Below, one piece after another: positions 1-11,129 of a stretch of 64,000 nucleotides of DNA. Position 1 is the first letter of the stretch; each line of letters begins with the position of its first letter. Location: positions 160,648,676 through 160,712,675 of the forward strand of contig NC_072792.1 of assembly GCF_028583425.1 (NCBI RefSeq), read 5' to 3'. Below the pieces are notes generated by a model. That model did not search any database, had not been told where the DNA came from, and saw nothing but the letters and a program-made list of their open reading frames with translations. This stretch comes from Eublepharis macularius (lineage: Eukaryota; Chordata; Lepidosauria; Squamata; Eublepharidae). The translations under genes and the position numbers were made by a program.

Positions 1-111
1 TTCCTTTGCTTCTCTATCCATGTCCTTTTGAGCAGAAGACAAACTCCCAGAGCCAAGAGTGGCTCAGCAAGTAAAAATCCAGGAAGGGGTTTCCCTGTCT
101 TTTGAGCGTAT

Positions 112-865
112 TCTATGCCGTCAAGTCACCTCCAATCCACGGCGACCCTATGAAGGAAAGACCTCCAAAATGTCCTATCGTTAACAGGCTCGCTCACATC
201 CTGCAAACTGGAGGATGTGGGTTCATTTATTGAGTCAAGCCATCTTGTTTTAGCTCTTTCTCTTTTCCTACTGCCTTCTACTTTTCCTAGTATTATTGAC
301 TTTTCCAGAGAATCTTGTCTTCTCATGATATGACCAAAGAACGATAGCCTCAATTTTGTCATTTTAGCTTTGATTTGATCTAGTATCTGCTTATTTGTCT
401 TTTTGGCTGTCTATGGTATCTGCAAAACTCTCCTTCAGCACCACATTTCAAATTAATCAATTTTCTTCCTGTCAGCTTTCTTCACTGTCCAACTTTCACA
501 TCCATACATCGTAATGGGGAATATCATTGTTTAGATTATCTTGATCTTGGTCCCCAGAGAGACATCTTTATCTTTAAGGATCTTTTCTAGTTCCCTCACA
601 GCTGCTCTTCCAAGTCGTTCTGATTTCCTTGTTGCAGTCTCCCTTTTGGTTGATGATAGAGCCAAGGAATAGAAAATCTTGAACAATTTCAATTTCCCCA
701 TTGTCAACTTTAAAATTGTGTAATTCCTCAGTAGTCATTACTTTTGTCTTCTTGATGTTCAGCTATAATCCTGCTTTGGCACTTTCTCCTTTAACCCTCA
801 TCAGTAGTCATTTCAAGTCTTTTCTGCCAGTAATGTGGTATCATCTGCATATCTCAAATTGTTAT
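112..865 (-). mobile_element. BovB/RTE LINE fragment, 3' end with RT remnant
   Basis: This is the 3' part of a BovB (RTE-clade) non-LTR retrotransposon in minus orientation. The minus strand encodes a decayed reverse transcriptase: the catalytic stretch RYADDTTLLAE lies at about 825-855, and the characteristic C-terminal segment ([14 protein letters not shown], then TRWLDSI and NDRTFWRS) lies at 130-360. Several stops and frame breaks separate these pieces, so it is a dead 5'-truncated copy. A second copy of the same 3' region lies at 25321-25765. BovB is common in squamates and is known for horizontal transfer between vertebrates. Confidence 0.85.
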
Positions 866-888
866 CGGCACATCTACCTTTTAGATGT

Positions 889-990
889 GCCTTACATTGA
901 GTTAGAACATTGGTCTGCAAAGGTAATTATGTCTGTTCTGACTGGCAGCAGCTGACTCCAGGATCTCAGGCAAACGGCCTTTCACATCAA
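889..990 (-). repeat. tRNA-derived SINE fragment
   Basis: A partial copy of the SINE seen more fully at 2017-2199, 9660-9844 and 57368-57530. It shares the order 'ttggtctgcaaaggt', a CTGGCAGCAGCTG-type block, 'tccaggatctcaggcaa' and 'ctttcacatc'. The tRNA-like end is missing. Confidence 0.6.
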
Positions 991-2016
991 ATGAATGTAG
1001 GAAATAAACATATTCATGTTTTCCTAAATCTAAAACACAAAGCTCAGTTCCCTTTTTCTTTTACCTATGATAGCCTCTTACAGACGTGATTTCTCTGCCA
1101 GGCTCGCGTAAACCTTTTCCTACCTCTTTTCCACCTGATGAAGAAAGAAGGACCCAACTAAAAAAATGCAATTGCTTTTATCCCTGTACCAGCTCCTATA
1201 AATTTATATCCCTTTATCTCAGGGCTGTAGCCTGGGAGATGGTATAGGGTAGCATTGCCTCACCTAAGAAAATCCCACACTTCAATTCATGGAACACTCC
1301 ATCGTTTCATGAATACAGAAGACCCTTCATTTAGCAAAAAGAATCCAACCCAATGCTTAGCATTTCTTTCTTGCATACAAAATTAAAGAACTGAAGAGGC
1401 AAGGCTTTGTTTGTTGGTTGGTTATGGAATTATTCCTGTCTGATTACAGCAAAATAGAATCACCCCCCAAGAATGACTCATTAAAATGTTTTTGATTAAA
1501 GGTGGTGGTGGGGGGTTGCTATTAACTTTGGAAATGTCTTGCAAAATATCTTCTTAGCATAAAGGCTACCTTATAATCAACCTTATACAGAACTTGTTAG
1601 CATTATTCCCTATTAATGACTAGCTGTGTCTGAAACCATCTGGAGTGTGAAATTCTTACCCATCTGTTTAAATGTTATAGGGAAGGCATTTACGTATGTG
1701 GCTTTGCCCTCCGGATTGTGAAGATTTTGACCTCACCCTCTTGTGTATAGAGATGTGCCTGAAAAGCATGTGAATTTCTCAGTGACTCATTATCTGAAGT
1801 TTCTGTTGACAGTTTTAAACATATCAGCAGCTTGTGGTGAGTTGTTTCTCTTCATCAATATCCAGGTGTTGAAAATACTTGACTTGCAAATTAGGAAGTT
1901 GAAGGACCCAAATGCTTATTTTCCTGTCCTTGAACAATAAACTGTGGGTATTGCCAGATCCTTGAAATGGCTCCAGTACCTTTGACATCTGTGTAGAAAG
2001 AAAAAGAAACATACTA
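991..2016. other. Intergenic DNA, no feature recognised
   Basis: AT-rich sequence with only short shadow ORFs. There are no splice-flanked coding segments, no recognisable repeat and no RNA gene. A GGT/GGGG-rich patch at about 1500-1518 is simple sequence. Confidence 0.5.
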
Positions 2017-2199
2017 AGCTGCTTTATACTGGGTCAGAACATTTGTCTATCAAGGTCAGTATTATCTGTTATGACTCTCAGCTGCTCTCCAGGGTCTCAG
2101 GTGGAGGTCTTTCACATTACCTGCTGCCTGGTCTTTTTACCTGGAGATGCTGGTACTGAACCTGGAACCTGAAAAGCAAATGATCTGCCACTGAGCCAT
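2017..2199 (-). repeat. tRNA-derived SINE, near full length
   Basis: The element reads on the minus strand. The + strand starts with 'gctgctttatactgggtcagaac' type sequence, continues through 'ctccagggtctcaggtggaggtc', and ends in a degraded B-box complement ('tggtactgaacctggaacc') and 'ctgccactgagccat', the complement of a tRNA 5' region. Related copies lie at 889-990, 9660-9844 and 57368-57530. Confidence 0.7.
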
Positions 2200-2427
2200 G
2201 ACCTCTTCTCTCCACCATACTTACAAAATTATCAGGTACAGCTTTCCTATTAGACAGCTGCACAGACAGTAGGATTTGCAGAAATGTCAGTCTATGTATC
2301 CCTGCTTCTAGCCTGACATTCCAACCACAACCTCACACTGGCTTTCCCTTCAGAGTTCAACTCTTAATAGTACAGAAGATCCCCCACGTCTAGGCTTAAC
2401 AACCCTATCAAAATATGGCATGAAGAC

Positions 2428-2606
2428 AAGGCCTGCTATAGATGCAGAGGAGTTAGCCGTGTTAGTCTGTGGTAGCAAAATCAAAAAGAGTCCAGTAGCA
2501 CCTTTAAGACTAACCAATTTTATTGTAGCATAAGCTTTCGAGAATCAAGTTCTCTTCGTCAGATGCATGTTACAGAAACTGTAACATGCATAAGGCCTGC
2601 TATAGA
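2428..2606 (-). mobile_element. Penelope-like repeat with hammerhead-like core and 15-bp TSD
   Basis: The insert (2443-2591) is bounded by perfect 15-bp direct repeats AAGGCCTGCTATAGA at 2428-2442 and 2592-2606. On the minus strand it carries CTGACGA, an A, a 5-bp stem GAGAA/TTCTC and then GAAAGC-TTAT-GCT, the order of a hammerhead ribozyme core with a 3-bp stem III. The remainder ('gttagtcttaaaggtgctactggactc' type sequence) is a family also present at 12186-12440, 13135-13230, 14517-14580, 21703-21805 and 45429-45545. The left end of the minus-strand copy forms a hairpin (ATGCATGTTACAG / CTGTAACATGCAT). Assignment to Penelope-like elements is inference from the hammerhead and the long TSD. 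Confidence 0.6.
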
Positions 2607-4954
2607 ATCCCACACAGAGAGGGATCTTCATGGAGCATTCACACCATATGGATCTTGCTATTGTAGGCCTGATTGTCCCTGGAATTCCAGCAACTTGGAC
2701 ATGGTTGTCCCATTTCCCACAGTTCTATGAAGCTCAAATAAGCATTAAAGGTAGCAATCTGAAAAAGATTTTTGACTTGTTATGTGTTAGGATATGAGTA
2801 GAGAAAACACCTTCCTGCAACATATTAGCCACTTTTGCAAAGTAGGAAATTAAAATTTTGTGGGGAAGTAAAGGCATCAAAACTGAACTTTGACAATCTC
2901 ACTGATCCAAGAGATGACATGAAAAATATATATCTAAAAGCACTGGATACAAGGTGTGCCCAGCCTTCAATCAGGAAAAAGAAAAGTCTGGAACATAAGA
3001 TGATAAAATGGCATTAATATAACACCTTTCTCATAAAACACAGCAGGACGGCATAGGAAACACTAGTGGGTCGTGTGGCTCCGGTAACAACAGAAGGGAT
3101 TGGGTTTTGCCTAAGAGAAAATATTTTGCCATTTATTGCTCTGGAAATGTTATTTCTGGAAGGGCAGGGATTGAGTAAAAGGACATAACTTCCCCATAGG
3201 AAATGGTCCTTAGCTCTTGCTTTTCTCCTTAGCTCTTGCTTTTCTCCTCCAAAAGATAACTCAATTTCAAACCCAGGGAGAAAGAATTCTGCCAACCCAG
3301 CCTGGGAAACCTTTCTTTAAAAACTGAGGCAGAAAATAATTCCACAGCTCTTTCACAGAGACTAACATTTCAGGAAATATAACTGATTTTTTTAAAAAAA
3401 GAAAAAGAACCACTCCACCCTTTATTGTGTGTGTGTGTGTGTATGTACAATCTTTCATGGGCCTGACTCTATTTCTTTTGTCAAATCATAAAATATTCCC
3501 ACCTCAGTCTTAGCAATCATCTAAGAAACAAAGGGTACTAAACTGATAAATGGATTGTTTTCAAAAACAAACTGAAATAAATAAGAATTGAATGGGAGTG
3601 GGGGGTGAATTTTGACCTTCGGGATTGCTATTCTCCCTCACATTTCCCTGTTCTTTCCTCATGGGCTGTGACATTTATGCTCTCTGCAGTGTTGAGATTT
3701 AGACTGAGAGCTCATACAGTACACAGAGCGCAGAATTTACCCATTATTTTTCAGCTTTGCTGTCATTTTCTTAAACAAATCTCATGCTTTCAAAACAAAA
3801 GGCAGAATTTCCCACCTTTGCCAGCTGGGAGAAATCTTGCGTTCTCTTGAAAATTTCTCCTTCCAATCACTTAATAGCGCCCCCCCCCCCCCGGACCTTT
3901 TTCACAATTGTCTTTTCTGTGACAAATTTTTACACAAGGCACCAAACAGCATGGGGAGGCAGTGGGGAGGCATGTGAAATCACTCATTGTGGAAATCGCC
4001 AGTGGTTCATGCAGTTCCTATTAGACTGCTCGTAAAACTCTGCTAAATGGGAAATGGTGAGTCACTCTGTAAAGGTTAATGCCTCCCTGTTGGAGTTCAG
4101 TTATGGGGAGCAATGTCTTCCGAGACTATTGTCTTTTATTAACTTGGTTGTTTTCCCCAGTAGGGAGGATTTAGATTAAAAGGTGAGCAAAACGTCACCC
4201 TGTTTTAAACATGAAACTAAAACTGATAAAAGATTTTTAAAACAAGTAATTAGGATAATGTCTCCCTTGGTTTCCTTCGCTTTAATTTTTTTTTTTGCTT
4301 TCTCTGTTAAGAAAGATGCTTGCAGTATTTCTAGGACATTTTGCATCAGAAAGGAAATAAACAGGGTCTGCTTTCTAAACCCCTCAGTAATGGTTTTTAT
4401 ATTGCCATAGGTGATTAAAAAGTAATGAACGCAACTGCTGTTCCAGATCACCTTCTTCTTAAGACTTTCATTGTGTCACTTCTGTTATTTGATATAATGG
4501 TGTTTAAACTAGGGCTCCATTTTTCAGAAGCGCAGTGAAGTGTAATTTGTTCATGGCAGAATCTCCATATAGCAAAGCCAAATTACTCCTACTCTAATTT
4601 TGCCGCACTGTTTGCAGCCTGTGAACATGGGTCCTCTTGTGGCAACTTTTGCAGGGGGCTTTAAAGAGAGGTGAAATGTTTGCCCCAGTAGCAAACCAGT
4701 GACACTAGTGGAAGACCTCTTTTGTTTTACTTAAGGGTTTCACTGGGGCGTGGAGGGGCAGCTAGTCAGCCTGACTTACCTTCTGGTAATTTTCCAACTC
4801 TAGCTGGGGTTGGCATCTGCTTTGCCTGGCCAGGCAGTGCCATGTGCATAAGGCACACGAGGAAGGGGCTTATGATATTTCATATTCATAAGATGGCCAT
4901 TCAATAGGGAGAAGGAATAGGGATGCTAACAATGCTGTCTGTCTGATCTATTTT
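2607..4954. other. Intergenic DNA; simple repeats only
   Basis: No gene or clear mobile element was recognised. Simple sequence includes a 19-bp tandem duplication (cttagctcttgcttttctc) at about 3210-3248, a (TG)n run at 3427-3443 and a C run at about 3879-3892. Confidence 0.5.
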
Positions 4955-5026
4955 CTATAGTCTATAATCCACCTGGAGTCTCAATAAGTAAGGTGGGCTA
5001 CAAATAATAATAATAATAAATAAATA
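4955..5026 (+). repeat. LINE/SINE 3' tail with (AAT)n
   Basis: The sequence 'ggtgggctacaaataataataataata' resembles the 3' tails of reptile L2/CR1-dependent repeats, which end in short microsatellites. The body of the element is not recognisable. Confidence 0.35.
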
Positions 5027-5686
5027 GGGGGTAATGAACAAACTCACTTTTTAAAACATCCAGTGAAAACAATGTGTTGAGTTTGTAATTCTGCATGGGT
5101 TGAGATGGTTAAACAGAAGATAATTTTCAGAGAAAATCTCAAAGGGTAAGTCTAGCCTAACCATTTCAGAAGCTACCTTTTATGGAGATACGTAACAAAA
5201 AATTACATGAACAAATAAGTACTAAATAAAAGAAAGCAAATTTCCCAAAGCTGGGTAAACAGAGTTGCAAGGACGATCCATTTTATATGTACACATTTAA
5301 GAGGGGAAAAATAATGTATTGGTGTTTGCATAGGCAATTTGAAGATGGATGACAGTATGGTATAAAAATGTTGAATATGTCAAGGAGAATGCATTTTTGC
5401 ATACACGGAGCGCTCATGAGTCTTACTGCCAATAGTATTTGCTTAAACTTCAATGAGATTAATGTTTCCTTGGGCTGTGTCAGAGTTGGAAATAAAAACC
5501 GTGCCCTTCACACTGAATTTATGATGACAGATGGACCGAGCAGAATGAAAATCTATTATAGGAAAAGTCATTCCCAAAGATGGTACCCTGCTAGCTTGGG
5601 AACATTTTACGCTGAACAGTATCTGCAAGGTTGGAACAAGATGCTCCTGAGAAGTTAGCTTTGGAATCTAACCTGTGGTGAGAGAA

Positions 5687-5836
5687 AACGGACCTTTGGA
5701 CACTTACCGTGAAGGGTCCTTCTCCTCTGAGGAAAGGAGGACATCTTGGGTGATTCCCACCATCCAATCAGGGAGGCAGGAACTAACTTTCTTCCTCTTC
5801 CTGTCTAGCCTGTGGGACCACCCTCTCTTCAGTTCA
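5687..5836 (-). repeat. DIRS right inverted terminal repeat
   Basis: This is the 3' terminus of the element (left on the + strand). Positions 5739-5836 are the exact reverse complement of 10884-10981. The outer 50 nt (from AACGGACCTTTGG) are specific to this end and reappear inverted in the internal complementary region at 6000-6060. Confidence 0.85.
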
Positions 5837-5999
5837 GGTGACTCCACAAAGCAGTAACATTGAATTTATCATTCAGCAACTGTTAATACTGAGAGAAAAA
5901 ACACCTGTTGCATTAACATGTACTGTAAATAAAGCATAACCCGGAGGAGGTATAAGAATGAGGCAGCAGGGTAGAGAAGGACGGAGACCTGGGGAGGGC

Positions 6000-6090
6000 A
6001 AGATGTCCTCCTTTCCTCAGAGGAGAAGGACCCTTCACGGTAAGTGTCCAAAGGTCCGTTCTCCCTCTGAGGCGGAGGACATCTTGGGTG
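6000..6090 (-). repeat. DIRS internal complementary region
   Basis: Positions 6000-6060 are the reverse complement of the outer left terminus (5687-5747). Positions 6058-6090 are the reverse complement of the outer right terminus (about 10967-10999). The two halves meet at GTT. This is the known DIRS-1 template for making the circle junction, and its presence fixes the element orientation. Confidence 0.85.
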
Positions 6091-6179
6091 CTCCCAAAGC
6101 AGTTTCCAGTTTCTGGGTGGGATGTGGTCTTCGTCCATGATCATGCACTGCAGTACTTTTCCACTACAGTCGGTGTCCG

Positions 6180-6390
6180 CTGAATCATATAGATTCGATT
6201 TGTAGCATCTTAATAAGGTCAAGACTGACAAACTTGTAGCCTTCTTCTACAAAAGTGTTCCCGTGTAACGCTGCACTGGTAGTAGCATTGCTCAAAGAGT
6301 GAGCTGGTATTCCACAAGGAACCTCTGCGAAAAGAGTTTTTAGGAGTTTCGATAGTGTATGTTTTGCTATTGGCACCTACTGCTGCTGAA
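6180..6390 (-). pseudogene. DIRS tyrosine recombinase remnant
   Basis: The minus strand reads IAKHTLSKLLKTLF then AHSLSNATTSAALHG, matching the C-terminal region of DIRS tyrosine recombinases, where a conserved H-x-x-R box precedes ATTSAA-like residues. The arginine expected after HSL is Asn here. A frameshift follows, since the next conserved segment (YKSNLYDSADT) is in another frame. Not functional. Confidence 0.7.
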
Positions 6391-6859
6391 GACATTTTCT
6401 TCCCTAAACTGAGATGAGATATATTTAAGAACAGTAAGACTGACTTTCTAATTTGCACTATTCGGAGCAGAGGCCTTAATCCTCCTTCTGACATCTAGGT
6501 TGTGTCAGAGCCTCTCCCTCGTCTATTTAGGGTACAGGTATAAATATGGTAGCCTTATCTCTTGCAAACTATGCAGTTTGGAATACGGTTTTGGAAGACA
6601 GCACGAGGCATCACCTTACTATTGGGAAAGATACAGAGTTCAGGTCTGACTAAATCTTCTGGCAGACGCGAACATAATAAGGAAAATAGTCTTCATTCTC
6701 AGCCTTCTCAGGGGAACATCCTTGACTGGTTCAAATGGATGCTTGGTCAGGGCTGTGTAAAATGTCTACTGAGTGAGAGCATAAACGGTTTTCTGAATGC
6801 TAGGAGAATGTCGGCCACCTCTCAGAAATATCCCCATCTTAGGAAGGCGTTCCTTTCTA

Positions 6860-7250
6860 TTTCCACACGGTTAAGCAGAGTAAGTCTAAATGAGGGAGCC
6901 AAATTGGTCCCTGCTGTAACTTGACCGAAGAGGTCAGTAGGGTGAAAGGTGGAAATATCACCATCTGTTGGAGGGTGGAAAGGCATGGTCTGTTACTAGT
7001 AAGGGTAGTAATACATAGAGGAGGCCTAATGGCCACTGCAATGTCAGGGCATCTGCTTGTGAGTAGAACAAATTTTGTCATGTACCCCGGTAGTTGATGG
7101 CTGTGTTGGGGCGCACACAGGTTCATGAGGTGTTGTGAAGTGCAATGTTACGAGATGTTTCTTAAGCGACTATTCCCGTTGTCCCCTCAGCCAGTCTGCC
7201 TGGGCATTGGATATGCCTTTGATGTGTACAGTTCTGATTGAAGCTAGGTG
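6860..7250 (-). pseudogene. DIRS RNase H / recombinase N-terminal remnant
   Basis: The minus strand at 7170-7250 reads VHIKGISNAQADWL, followed by a stop and then SLKKH, which resembles the end of a DIRS RNase H domain. The segment with IFPPFTLL, typical of the link to the recombinase domain, lies at about 6900-6960. A stop codon directly after the RNase H motif shows decay. Confidence 0.65.
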
Positions 7251-7789
7251 ACCATCCTCCCAGGTAAGTATCCTTGCTGCCACCTGTGTCACTTCAAGGT
7301 CTTGAATCCCCCCTGCTTGTTTATATATATTTTGTCTGCAACCTTGTCCATACAGAGCTCTGAACTGGAGCAGGGCCAGACAAATTGCTCCCCTTCCTAC
7401 GTCATTGATAGGGAGACATGCCTAACCTGATTCTTACACCTGTAAATATTTGTTGTTCTCGAGGGATCATGAATCTTTTGCTTTGTATTGGGTTGGTGAC
7501 CTTAGCTCAGATGGGTTTTGATCTGAAGTGGTATCTGAATGGGAAGATCTGTCTTCTCCATGATCTGTTGTTAATGAGATCTAAGAAAGGTCTGAAGTGG
7601 TCTTGCCTATAGACGACCCCAAAGGTATTGCATTGTAGGTAGCAACTAGTAAACCCATCAGTTTCAGTAGTGTTGTGAGAAGTGATTATGCACTCTGATG
7701 ACAGTCTCAGTCAGCAGTTTGGTCTTCCTGACCTTTTCTTTGGTGAGGGATAGAAAAAACCCTTTTGGTGACTGTGATCTAACCCAGGT

Positions 7790-8000
7790 GTTCAAGCTTG
7801 TAGGGACTGAATGGTGAATTGAGTGTTGTGGTGAGATTTTCTCTTGAACCGATCAGGAGATCATCTGGGTACAAGTGAACATGAATACCCCCTGTCTCTG
7901 AAACATATGAGGTTGATCATGAATTTTGTAAATACTCTCGGTGTGACGGACAGGCCAAAACAGGATGGCTCAGAACTGCCAATTTTTATTTTTAATTTTT
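7790..8000 (-). pseudogene. DIRS reverse transcriptase remnant
   Basis: On the minus strand, FGLSVTPRVFTKFM at about 7900-7960 matches the RT block before the catalytic site. In a neighbouring frame HVHLYPDDLLIG (about 7855-7890) corresponds to the catalytic Y-x-DD box. The two blocks lie in different frames, so at least one frameshift is present. Confidence 0.72.
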
Positions 8001-8012
8001 TTTTTTTTTTAA
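7986..8012 (+). repeat. T-rich run inside the DIRS element
   Basis: A stretch of almost pure T interrupts the RT remnant. It may be slippage or the tail of a small insertion. Confidence 0.6.
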
Positions 8013-8439
8013 ACATAAAATCTTAGATAATTTTGATGGGCTGTCAGAATTGGTACATGGAGGTATGTCTCTGTGAGATCTGTAGATGTCATGTGTTCTT
8101 CTGATTGATTAGTCACTGCGACTGAGCCCAGAGTCTCCACTCAGAAGTGATATAATTTGATAAACTTGTTCAAAAAACTTGAGGTCTAATAACACCCTCC
8201 AGTCCCTATTCTTTTTAGGGACTGAGAAGAAGATTGAGTAGACCCCTTTCTGGAGGGCAGCTTTCAAATTGTATGGAATAGCCTTGTGAGACTATGTGTA
8301 AGGCCTGCCTGCTTGTCAACCTAAGCTTGATGGTAAAGAGTAGTTGGCCTCTCACGGGACAGCTAGCAAGTTCTGTCTTAGAGATCTGGGTATTAAGGTT
8401 GATCTCTTTCCCCGTGTGGAGAACTGTCTGTTTGATCTT

Positions 8440-8640
8440 GGGAAAAGGTAAGCATTATCCCCACAATACAGCTGGAGAGCTGGGACTGAGAGGACTGGTT
8501 TATCCAAGACCATATGGAAAGTTCATTGCAGCAGTGAGAAGTAAACCTGCAGAGGACTGCATCACTGTTCAGTTATTTAACCGCTATACTACAAGTGTGG
8601 TCTTAAAAAGACCCCCCTTATTAAAGGGTTGCCTAGATTA
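8440..8640 (-). repeat. tRNA-derived SINE inserted in the DIRS element
   Basis: The order 'ccccacaatacagctggagagct', 'ccaagaccatatggaaagttc' and 'ttatttaaccgctatactaca' matches the minus-oriented SINE at 15058-15210 and 24879-25085. It is diverged. Confidence 0.45.
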
Positions 8641-9659
8641 ACCTCAGGATGGCCATTTGGAATCTTGTCTGGACCTTAGTAGTGCGTGTTATGAATAAAA
8701 GGCTGAGGTCCAATGGATCTCCTCTCAGATTGTTTGAATGTTTTTGGCAACACATTCTTCTGTCCTAGGTCTCAATCTAGATCTTTCCCAGGGCACCCCC
8801 AAATAGCTTGTCTCTCTGAAAGAGGTAAGCCAGGATGATATTTTTAGAGTGTGAATCTGCTGGCCATGCTCTTACTCAAGTGTGCCAGCTTGTCACTGCT
8901 GTCAAGACCATAATCCTAGAAGAAAAAGGTAAATGTATCCAGGATGATGTCTGCCTTGAAGGTATTGACCCTTACATTTCTGTTTGCCCCTTCAATGGGG
9001 GCAGCTATTGTTGTACAGGAGGAGTTGGATCAGTTTCCAGATCCATACTTCTGACACTCTTGAGGCAATAGAGACAATAGCTGTAGCCTTAATAGCCATG
9101 GTCATGGCCTCATGAGCTCTTGTTAGCATGGCCTCTCTCTTCTTGTCTAAGTGGTCTCTGACTGATCCTTACCCATCTTCTGACCAGAGCCCAGATGACT
9201 GAAGAGTAGCCACTGGAGGTTCCATCGCAGGTACCTGCAACAACTCATAGCAAAGAAAGGTAGTAAGTACAGTTTTTTGGGGGGACCAAGTTTGAGGATT
9301 ATTAATTGGCTTATGGTGTAGAACACTCAGCCTTGAACCTTCTCCACAAATATTCTGGAAATGGGAGGACCTTTTCTGAGGAACCTTCACGAGGAAGTGA
9401 CTCGTTTCCCTGGGCTGGATTTGGTATTCCCAGTCTAAGGGTCCTACTCCCCCAAGGCTAATTTTTACAGCTCTAAGGCTGAGAATGTCTTAGGTGTAAA
9501 TTCTGGTAGACCTCAGATTCTGACAGCTGGACTGACTGCTCTGGTAGGGATATTTCTTCCTTTGCCACATCTGAAGGAATTCATCCTTCTCCCTGTCATT
9601 ACAAACTCTATCTGAGGGCGATCCCCCTGCTCCGTGGGGATCCCTGACTGATAAACGTT

Positions 9660-9844
9660 GCAAACTGCCTTATTCTGACTCAGACCATCGGTCAGTGTTA
9701 TCTCCTCAAACTGGCAGCAGGTCACCAGGGTCTCAGAAAGAGGTTTTTCTCCTCATCTACCTAAACTCTTAAACTGGAGTTAATGGGGAACAAACCTGGA
9801 TCTTTTGCATACAAAGCAGAAGCTCTTCCACAGAGCTACAGCCT
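9660..9844 (-). repeat. tRNA-derived SINE inserted in the DIRS element
   Basis: Same family as 2017-2199. It starts with 'ctgccttattctgactcagaccatcggtcag' type sequence, has 'tccagggtctcag'-like text in the middle, and ends with 'gaacaaacctggatcttttgcat' and 'ctcttccacagagctacagcc', the complement of the B and A box region. Confidence 0.7.
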
Positions 9845-10442
9845 TACTCATGGAGGGAGGAGGAGGTAGACACCACACCACTATTTCCTCTCTCCTGGTT
9901 AGTCTTAAGAGTTAAAAGGTTCAAAGACACCGGCAAAATTGCGCCCTTTATACATTACCCATCTGACAGGGAAAGGCATGGCTAGATCCTGTTGTAAAAG
10001 CAGGGCTAAATCCAAAGGGGAAAGGCCTGCTGTAAAATCTCCAGGCAGGAGATTGGCATGGGCACATTCACATGGAGCCAGGGCTGAGGAGATTCCTGGA
10101 ATCTTTATAGGGCCAAGGTGCTTCTGACTGGTAAAGTAACAGGATTTTCTCCCTCACAGCCAGTCTAATTGCTGACAGGAATTCTGGAGGTATAACACGC
10201 TCGGGGGAACACTTACGTGGCCCTCCTGGGCTTGTCGGCTGGAGCTCTGGGTGTCTGGATTATGTTTCAGCCGTGTTTCTCCTGCCAGGAGATTGGCAAG
10301 TGCATTGCGTTGTTTCCCGCCAAAATTGAGCTCCGCCAGGTGGCGCTGTTCTCAGCTGGCTGGCTGAGGCACGCTGTTTGAACAAGCTCCCTCTGTGGAA
10401 GATGGAGCTGTTGAGAGGCCTGCGTCTCTTCCAAGGCCATTT

Positions 10443-10644
10443 CCTTGCCGGGGAACACATACAGCCTCAGAGGCATGTTGGTGCCGGCTGGGCCTGTTCC
10501 CGCCATCGGTAGGACGGCACTCCATGGGAACAGCCCATATTCTCCTTGCCAGGGAACCCATACAGCCTCAGAGGCATGCTGGTGCTGGCTGGGCCTGTTC
10601 CCGCCACCGGAAGGATGGCTCTCCATGGGAACAGCCCAAATTCT
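10443..10644 (-). repeat. 101-bp tandem duplication in the DIRS gag region
   Basis: Two adjacent copies with a 101-bp period start at 10443 and 10544 (both CCTTGCC). They share 'acagcctcagaggcatg', 'gctgggcctgttcccgcca' and 'tccatgggaacagcccat'. They lie in the 5' part of the element, where gag is expected. Confidence 0.75.
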
Positions 10645-10883
10645 TCTCCATGAAGCTTTCCTCAGAGTCCGATGACTCTCTAGAGACCATCTCGTCCTCT
10701 TCTTTTCATTCTTTGGCAAGAGGAGTAAAAGAAGAGGAAATGGGAGGAGAGTAAGGTAATGAAGTAAGTAAGGAGTAAGGTAAAGAATGATTTGAGGAAG
10801 AAGAAAGATAAATAAGAGATAAAGAGAAAAAAAGGCAGCAGAGCTAGTCTGCTGCAGAACTGCTCTCCCTGGAGGCAGGAACA

Positions 10884-10999
10884 GAACTGAAGAGAGGGTG
10901 GTCCCACAGGCTAGACAGGAAGAGGAAGAAAGTTAGTTCCTGCCTCCCTGATTGGATGGTGGGAATCACCCAAGATGTCCTCCGCCTCAGAGGGAGAAC
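10884..10999 (-). repeat. DIRS left inverted terminal repeat
   Basis: This is the 5' terminus of the element (right on the + strand). 10884-10981 is the exact inverted match of 5739-5836. The outer 18 nt, ending AGGGAGAAC, are specific to this end and recur inverted at about 6058-6078. Confidence 0.85.
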
Positions 11000-11129
11000 T
11001 GATGCCCTCCTCTCTTATAAATGGCTGTACCTGTTTTTCATTATGTGAACTACGGAGTCATAGTAGGGCTACTTACCTGAAACACAGTAGCATTCTCTGC
11101 CAGAGGCTCTGGATTTCACTCCAGTAATT

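Larger units (their letters stand above)
5687..10999 (-). mobile_element. DIRS-type tyrosine-recombinase retrotransposon, decayed
   Basis: A 5.3-kb element in minus orientation with the full DIRS terminal architecture. It has inverted terminal repeats (5687-5836 and 10884-10999) that share a perfect stretch of about 98 bp. Its internal complementary region (6000-6090) joins the complements of the two outer ends. Both ends carry AAC on the + strand (GTT on the element strand), matching the 3-nt overlap at the circle junction. Internal minus-strand fragments match DIRS enzymes: RT (FGLSVTPRVFTKFM and a YPDD-like box), RNase H (VHIKGISNAQADWL) and tyrosine recombinase (AHSLSNATTSAALHG). Stops and frameshifts break all of them. 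No target duplication is seen, as expected for DIRS. Two SINEs and a poly-T run lie inside. Confidence 0.87.
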
